Source: Aquitalea sp. (GTDB lineage: Bacteria > Pseudomonadota > Gammaproteobacteria > Burkholderiales > Chromobacteriaceae). Taken from it: DNA of 9,504 nt. The stretch lies in contig JAFANL010000237.1 of assembly GCA_019232735.1 (NCBI GenBank), forward strand, positions 1 to 9,504, read 5' to 3'. The position numbers and the translations under genes were made by a program. Below the pieces are notes generated by a model, which was given only the letters and a program-made list of their open reading frames with translations, had not been told where the DNA came from and did no database searches. Below, one piece after another: positions 6,313 through 9,504 of the stretch (positions are counted from its first letter, which is position 1; every line of letters starts with the position of its first letter).

Positions 6313-7047
6313 ATGACTTATTGCGTTGCCATGAATCTTGCGTCCGGCATGCTGTTTGCCTCGGACTCCCGCACCAATGCCGGGGTGGATCACGTGTCCA
6401 CCTTCCGCAAGATGCAATGCTTTCAGCAGCCCGGCGAGCGCTTGCTGGTGCTGCTGTCGGCAGGCAATCTGGCCACCACGCAAAGTGTGGTCAGCCTGTT
6501 GCGCCAGCGCGCCAGCAATGCAGCGGATGGCAACCATATTCTCACCGTACCCTCCATGTATGACGCCGCCTGTCTGGTGGGCGAAACCCTGCGCGAAATC
6601 GCCCACCGCGACGGCCCGGCACTGAGTCAGTCCAATATCGAAGTGGGCTGTTCCTTCCTGCTGGGCGGACAGATCCGTGGCGAAGCACCACGGCTGTTCA
6701 ATATCTACCCGCAGGGCAACTTCATCGAAGCCACCCAGGACACGCCCTACTTCCAGATCGGCGAAGCCAAGTACGGCAAGCCCATCATCGACCGGGTCAT
6801 CAACTACCACACCGCAGTGGAGGACGCCGCCAAGTGCGCGCTGATCAGTTTCGACTCCACCATGAAGAGCAATCTGTCGGTCGGCCTGCCCATCGACATG
6901 CTGATGTATGACAAGGACGACTTCGGTCCCGGCATCCACCAGCGCATTACCGAGCACGACGCCTACTTCCAGCAACTGCATACCGGCTGGGGCCAGGCGC
7001 TGCGCGAAGCCTTCGCCGCCCTGCCGCCCATGCGCTGGAAAGAGTGA
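6313..7047 (+). CDS. Anbu proteasome-type peptidase (COG3484)
   Basis: A 244-residue protein of the Anbu family, a bacterial relative of the proteasome beta subunit and HslV. After removal of Met the N-terminus is Thr (MTYCVAMNL), the expected nucleophile. In mature numbering Asp17 (ASDSRTNAG) and Lys32 (FRKMQ) match the proteasome Asp17 and Lys33 catalytic positions, so the site looks intact. Other family landmarks are LLSAGNLATTQSV (48-60), FLLGGQIRG (115-123), FQIGEAKYGKPIIDR (137-151) and FDSTMKSNLSVGLPID (190-205). Anbu proteins of other species form open, lock-washer-like rings, and clear proteolysis has been hard to show. It lies 46 bp after the transglutaminase gene with no recognisable Shine-Dalgarno sequence and no strong promoter in the gap, so read-through from the upstream operon is likely. 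Confidence 0.94.
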   Translation: MTYCVAMNLASGMLFASDSRTNAGVDHVSTFRKMQCFQQPGERLLVLLSAGNLATTQSVVSLLRQRASNAADGNHILTVPSMYDAACLVGETLREIAHRDGPALSQSNIEVGCSFLLGGQIRGEAPRLFNIYPQGNFIEATQDTPYFQIGEAKYGKPIIDRVINYHTAVEDAAKCALISFDSTMKSNLSVGLPIDMLMYDKDDFGPGIHQRITEHDAYFQQLHTGWGQALREAFAALPPMRWKE

Positions 7048-7068
7048 AAGAATGCTTCAGGCGCGGCC

Positions 7069-7094
7069 CTGACTAGCGATAATTCGGCGATAAT
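7069..7094 (+). promoter_or_regulatory. Possible sigma-70 promoter with repeated -10-like boxes
   Basis: Two copies of GCGATAAT (7076-7083 and 7087-7094) lie 11 bp apart. Each contains GATAAT, a 5/6 match to the -10 consensus, upstream of the UPF0149 gene start at 7122. The best -35-like element for the right copy, CTGACT (7069-7074), leaves only 14 bp of spacer, and that for the left copy (near 7056-7061, TTCAGG) is poor. This could be a weak promoter; the repeat is also consistent with a protein-binding pair one helical turn apart. Confidence 0.3.
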
Positions 7095-7121
7095 GCAGCG
7101 TTGCCACTGAAAGATGCTCCG

Positions 7122-7748
7122 ATGAAACACACCCCGCTGACCGAGGCCGACTACCAACGCCTGTCTGCCACCCTGCAACGCTTCGCCAGCCTGCAGTGCA
7201 TGAATCTGGAAAAGCTGGACGGTTTTTTCACCGCCCTGCTCAGCGGGCCGGAAGCCATCCGCCCTACCGAATGCCTGCCGCTGATCCTGGGCGAAGCCTT
7301 TGATGATGAACAGGCCTTCCGCAGCGAAAAGGATCTGGAAAAGTTTGTGTCCCTGCTGATGGGCCACTGGCTGGACATTGCCCATACCCTGCAGCAGGGG
7401 GAAGAATTCCAGCCCTGGCTGGAGGCCGATGCGCAGGGCGTGGCGCATGGCAATGACTGGGCCGAAGGCTTTGTCGAAGGCATGCAGTTGCAGCAGGACG
7501 ACTGGAATCTGCTGTTTGACGATGCCGAACACGCCGGCGCACTGGAAGCCATCATGGCACTGGCCTTCGAACGCCACCCCGATCCGGAAATGCGCCCCTA
7601 CATCGACAACAGTGACAGCACGCAGCGCGAGCAATGGCTGGCCGCGATCTCCCCGGCCGTGCAGGAAATCTACCTGTTCTTTGCCACCATCCGCGCCGCC
7701 ATGGAAGCAGAGCTGGCACAGGACGAAGCCGACCGGCAGCTGCACTAA
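7122..7748 (+). CDS. UPF0149 (YecA/YgfB) family protein
   Basis: A 208-residue cytoplasmic protein. The ATG at 7122 is preferred over the in-frame TTG at 7101 because family proteins begin close to the helix LTEADYQRLSATLQRF, and GAAAG lies about 10 bases upstream. Family motifs are LEKLDGFFTALLSGPE (29-44), followed by ECLPLILG (50-57), and the central GNDWAEGFVEGMQL (110-123). The protein ends in an Ala/Glu-rich helix and lacks the C-terminal SEC-C zinc motif (Cys-rich) carried by YecA of Escherichia coli, so it is closer to the short YgfB-like form. The molecular role of the family is not settled. It is separated from the Anbu gene by 74 bp containing promoter-like boxes and is followed by a hairpin, so it probably forms its own unit, though read-through from the Anbu operon is possible. 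Confidence 0.88.
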   Translation: MKHTPLTEADYQRLSATLQRFASLQCMNLEKLDGFFTALLSGPEAIRPTECLPLILGEAFDDEQAFRSEKDLEKFVSLLMGHWLDIAHTLQQGEEFQPWLEADAQGVAHGNDWAEGFVEGMQLQQDDWNLLFDDAEHAGALEAIMALAFERHPDPEMRPYIDNSDSTQREQWLAAISPAVQEIYLFFATIRAAMEAELAQDEADRQLH

Positions 7749-7760
7749 ACCTTCCCGCCA

Positions 7761-7804
7761 CGGCAGCGAGCATCTGGCGCGCTGCCGCCAGCAGCCCCTT
7801 TCCT
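7761..7804 (+). terminator. Hairpin after the UPF0149 gene, weak intrinsic terminator
   Basis: CGGCAGCG (7761-7768) pairs perfectly with CGCTGCCG (7780-7787), an 8-bp GC-rich stem with an 11-base loop, 12 bases after the stop codon. Only a short T stretch (CCCCTTTCC) follows, about 9 bases after the stem, so termination would be weak. The position between two genes with 180 bp between them fits the end of a transcript. Confidence 0.4.
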
Positions 7805-7928
7805 CAGCCCATTCCGTCCGGGCAGATCCTGCAAGCTGGCCAGGTTTGCAGTAGACTCAGACCAAAGATGCTGCTCATACCATCACGCTGGCCAGATGCC
7901 CTGTGGCCGAATGCCGGATATTGCTGCC

Positions 7929-8975
7929 ATGTTCTTGCCCTTCTTATCCAGACTGCTGCTCTTGCTCGCCCTGAGTTCAAGCTGGGCCAGCATGGCCTTC
8001 GCCCGCGACTTCAGCAACTGGTGCCAGCTGAAGCCCGATCCGGCCACGGCGGGAGGCCTGCTGCAAAGAAGCGAGCGCCAGCTGGACACGCCACCCAATC
8101 CGCTGCCCCGCATTCACACCGAAGGTACCCTGCCCCATCAAGGCATCTTTGACCAAAGCGTCAAGGCCAAGCAGGACTGGCAACGTATGCGCGATTTTGC
8201 CCTGGCTTGGTATTACAGCTCGGATCGCCGCTATCTGGATGCATTGGCACATTATCTGGATGCCTGGACTGAAATCTACCAACTGTCCTTCAACCCCATC
8301 GATGAAACCGATCTTGACGCCCTGATAGACAGCTACGCCATCAGCAGCCGCAGCTTGCCTGCCGCCACCCGCGAACAAAGCATCCTGTTCCTGCGCCATA
8401 TGGTGACCGGCTATATCCAGCAGATACGCCAAGCCAGGAAGCCGCTGCGTGCCACCTTCATCAATAACTGGAACAGCCATCGCATCAAGCTGATCACCCT
8501 GGGTGCGGTGGCATTGCAGGATGCCACCCTGTTCAGGACCGCCAGCGAACTTTACCTGGAGCAGATAGGCAACAATATCGACAGCCAGGGCCAGACCTGG
8601 GACTTTGTCGAAAGGGATGCGCTGCACTATGTCACCTACGATCTGGAACCGCTGACCCGCGCCGCCATTGCCGCCAGACAGGCCGGGGAAGACTGGCTGC
8701 CACGCAAGGGACGACAGGGCGGCAGCCTGGCGATGGCACTGGCGTGGTTGCAGCCCTATGCCGAAAAGCGGCTGGAACATCAGGAATTTGTCCACTCGCA
8801 AGTCCAGTTCGACATGGTACGGCGCGATGCCGGCCTGCCCGGCTATGCCGGCAACTGGCAGGTGGCCACCAGTCGCAACCTGTTTGCACTGGCGTCCAGA
8901 CTGGACCCGCGCTGGCGTCAGCTCAACGTGAGCAGCGGCCATGCGCCGGACTGGATTTTGCTGTGCTGGCCCTGA
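7929..8975 (+). CDS. Predicted exported alginate-lyase-like protein (PF05426-type)
   Basis: A 348-residue protein read from the ATG at 7929. This start gives a clean signal peptide: MFLPFLSRLLLLLALSSSWA, with a likely cleavage after AFA (residue 25). The in-frame ATG at 7896 would add 11 residues before the hydrophobic core and has no ribosome-binding site; GGA at 7916-7918 fits 7929. The mature part is helical, as in the (alpha/alpha)-toroid lyases. NNWNSHR (179-185) and ERDALHYVTYDLEPL (228-242) correspond in order to the catalytic NNH and R...Y segments of AlgL-type alginate lyases; candidates are Asn180, His184, Arg229 and Tyr237, with spacings similar to the AlgL family. It is probably periplasmic. 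No alginate biosynthesis gene is beside it, so the true polysaccharide may differ. The gene follows a hairpin and has no strong promoter. Confidence 0.75.
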   Translation: MFLPFLSRLLLLLALSSSWASMAFARDFSNWCQLKPDPATAGGLLQRSERQLDTPPNPLPRIHTEGTLPHQGIFDQSVKAKQDWQRMRDFALAWYYSSDRRYLDALAHYLDAWTEIYQLSFNPIDETDLDALIDSYAISSRSLPAATREQSILFLRHMVTGYIQQIRQARKPLRATFINNWNSHRIKLITLGAVALQDATLFRTASELYLEQIGNNIDSQGQTWDFVERDALHYVTYDLEPLTRAAIAARQAGEDWLPRKGRQGGSLAMALAWLQPYAEKRLEHQEFVHSQVQFDMVRRDAGLPGYAGNWQVATSRNLFALASRLDPRWRQLNVSSGHAPDWILLCWP

Positions 8976-8990
8976 GCAGGTGCATGCCTC

Positions 8991-9002
8991 ATGACATGTC
9001 AT
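8991..9002. promoter_or_regulatory. Perfect 12-bp palindrome, candidate operator
   Basis: ATGACATGTCAT is identical to its own reverse complement. It lies 8 bp upstream of the extended -10 box at 9008-9016, about where the -35 region would be, so a bound dimer could block or help RNA polymerase. I cannot name a regulator for TGACATGTCA. Confidence 0.35.
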
Positions 9003-9007
9003 CAAAT

Positions 9008-9016
9008 TGATATATT
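9008..9016 (+). promoter_or_regulatory. Extended -10 promoter of the uppP-like gene
   Basis: TGATATATT combines the TG-N extension with TATATT, a 5/6 match to the -10 consensus, in a short AT-rich island within otherwise GC-rich DNA. No good -35 box is present at 17 bp, as is common for extended -10 promoters. The start site would be near 9023, leaving a leader of about 29 bases before the ATG at 9052. Confidence 0.4.
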
Positions 9017-9051
9017 TTCATGGTAAAAAAACCGGCATTGATTGTCCCGCC

Positions 9052-9504
9052 ATGAGTATCCCCACAATGAATCCGATTGAAGCTCTGCTGTTTGCCATCA
9101 TCCAGGGCATTAGCGAACTGTTTCCCATCAGCAGCCTTGGCCACGGCATCCTGATTCCTGACTGGCTGCACTGGTCGCTGAACCGCACCCACCCCGATTT
9201 CCTGCCCTTCATGGTAATGCTGCATCTGGGCAGCGCCGCAGCCCTGTTGCTGTATTTTCACCGTGACTGGACGCAATTGATCAGCGGCTGGCTGCGTGCC
9301 CGTGGCCGCGCCAGCAATGCCGATGCCCGCCTGCTGTGGCTGTTGATTGCCGGCACCATCCCTGCCGGCCTGCTGGGTCTGCTGCTGGAAAAACAATTGC
9401 GCGTGCTGTTCAGTAGCGCCACCGCCGTGCTGGTGTTCCTGGCCATCAATGGTCTGCTGCTGCTGTGGGGCGAACGCCTGGGCCAGCGCAAGGCACACAA
9501 GAAT
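9052..9504 (+). CDS. uppP: Undecaprenyl-diphosphate phosphatase (UppP/BacA type), partial at 3' end
   Basis: The first 151 codons are visible; the window ends inside the gene. The family's first conserved region is clear: Q18-GISE22 (the (E/Q)xxxE motif) followed by FPISSLGH ending at His31, then DFLPFMVMLHLGSAAALLLYFHRDW (49-73, a membrane segment). Several hydrophobic segments follow (LLWLLIAGTIPAGLLGLLL; VLVFLAINGLLLLWG), as expected for a polytopic inner-membrane enzyme. It removes a phosphate from undecaprenyl diphosphate to recycle the lipid carrier for peptidoglycan and other envelope polymers. The second signature (PGxSRSxxT) would lie beyond the window. SSLGH in place of the common SSTGH, together with LHLGSAAALLLYFHRDW, points to a divergent subgroup. 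The in-frame ATG at 9067 is an alternative start; neither has a strong ribosome-binding site. Confidence 0.88.
   Translation, partial: MSIPTMNPIEALLFAIIQGISELFPISSLGHGILIPDWLHWSLNRTHPDFLPFMVMLHLGSAAALLLYFHRDWTQLISGWLRARGRASNADARLLWLLIAGTIPAGLLGLLLEKQLRVLFSSATAVLVFLAINGLLLLWGERLGQRKAHKN

Noticed and set aside
7829..7857. Sigma-70-like pair CTGCAA / TAGACT upstream of the alginate-lyase-like gene
   Set aside because: Only 3/6 and 4/6 matches to the consensus; not distinguishable from chance.
7977..9005. Minus-strand open frame (342 codons) opposite the alginate-lyase-like gene
   Set aside because: The + strand frame has a signal peptide and family motifs; the minus-strand product has low-complexity Gln/Ala/Gly composition with no motif.

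Overview
The window is GC-rich with dense, co-directional genes; every gene called lies on the + strand. Codon use and gene content suggest a betaproteobacterium, most likely of the Neisseriales/Chromobacteriaceae type (Chromobacterium, Aquitalea or Vogesella relatives). That placement is inferred from the look of the proteins and not from a marker gene.

Region 1 (1-2732) is a four-gene unit: a partial Pro/Ala-rich protein with a conserved C-terminal domain, a small Ras-like GTPase of the MglA/COG2229 type, a two-domain protein with a roadblock-like C-terminus, and a minimal roadblock/LC7 protein. A small GTPase next to roadblock proteins is the composition of MglA/MglB-type switches, in which a roadblock dimer controls the nucleotide state of the GTPase. 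This could be a polarity, motility or surface-behaviour switch, but its output is not visible here.

Region 2 (2733-3076) is the longest non-coding stretch. It begins with a set of overlapping hairpins after the roadblock operon and ends with a near-consensus sigma-54 (-24/-12) promoter placed to drive the next operon. A TGCACC/GGTGCA inverted repeat about 200 bp upstream of the predicted start could be an enhancer-type activator site.

Region 3 (3077-7047) is the centrepiece: a complete four-gene Anbu cluster, in the order circularly permuted ATP-grasp protein (COG2308), alpha-E protein (DUF403/COG2307), transglutaminase-like Cys protease-fold protein (COG1305) and Anbu proteasome-type peptidase (COG3484). 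All catalytic residues I could check are present. The gene set suggests a ligase-plus-hydrolase system that joins and cleaves amide bonds, but its substrate is not established. The sigma-54 promoter suggests the cluster is induced by a bacterial enhancer-binding protein, perhaps in response to nitrogen or another nutrient.

Region 4 (7048-9504) holds single genes: a UPF0149 (YecA/YgfB) protein without the SEC-C tail, a predicted exported alginate-lyase-like protein, and the first 151 codons of a UppP/BacA-type undecaprenyl-diphosphate phosphatase. Ahead of the last gene are a perfect 12-bp palindrome and an extended -10 promoter. I saw no tRNA, rRNA, CRISPR array, insertion sequence or broken gene.
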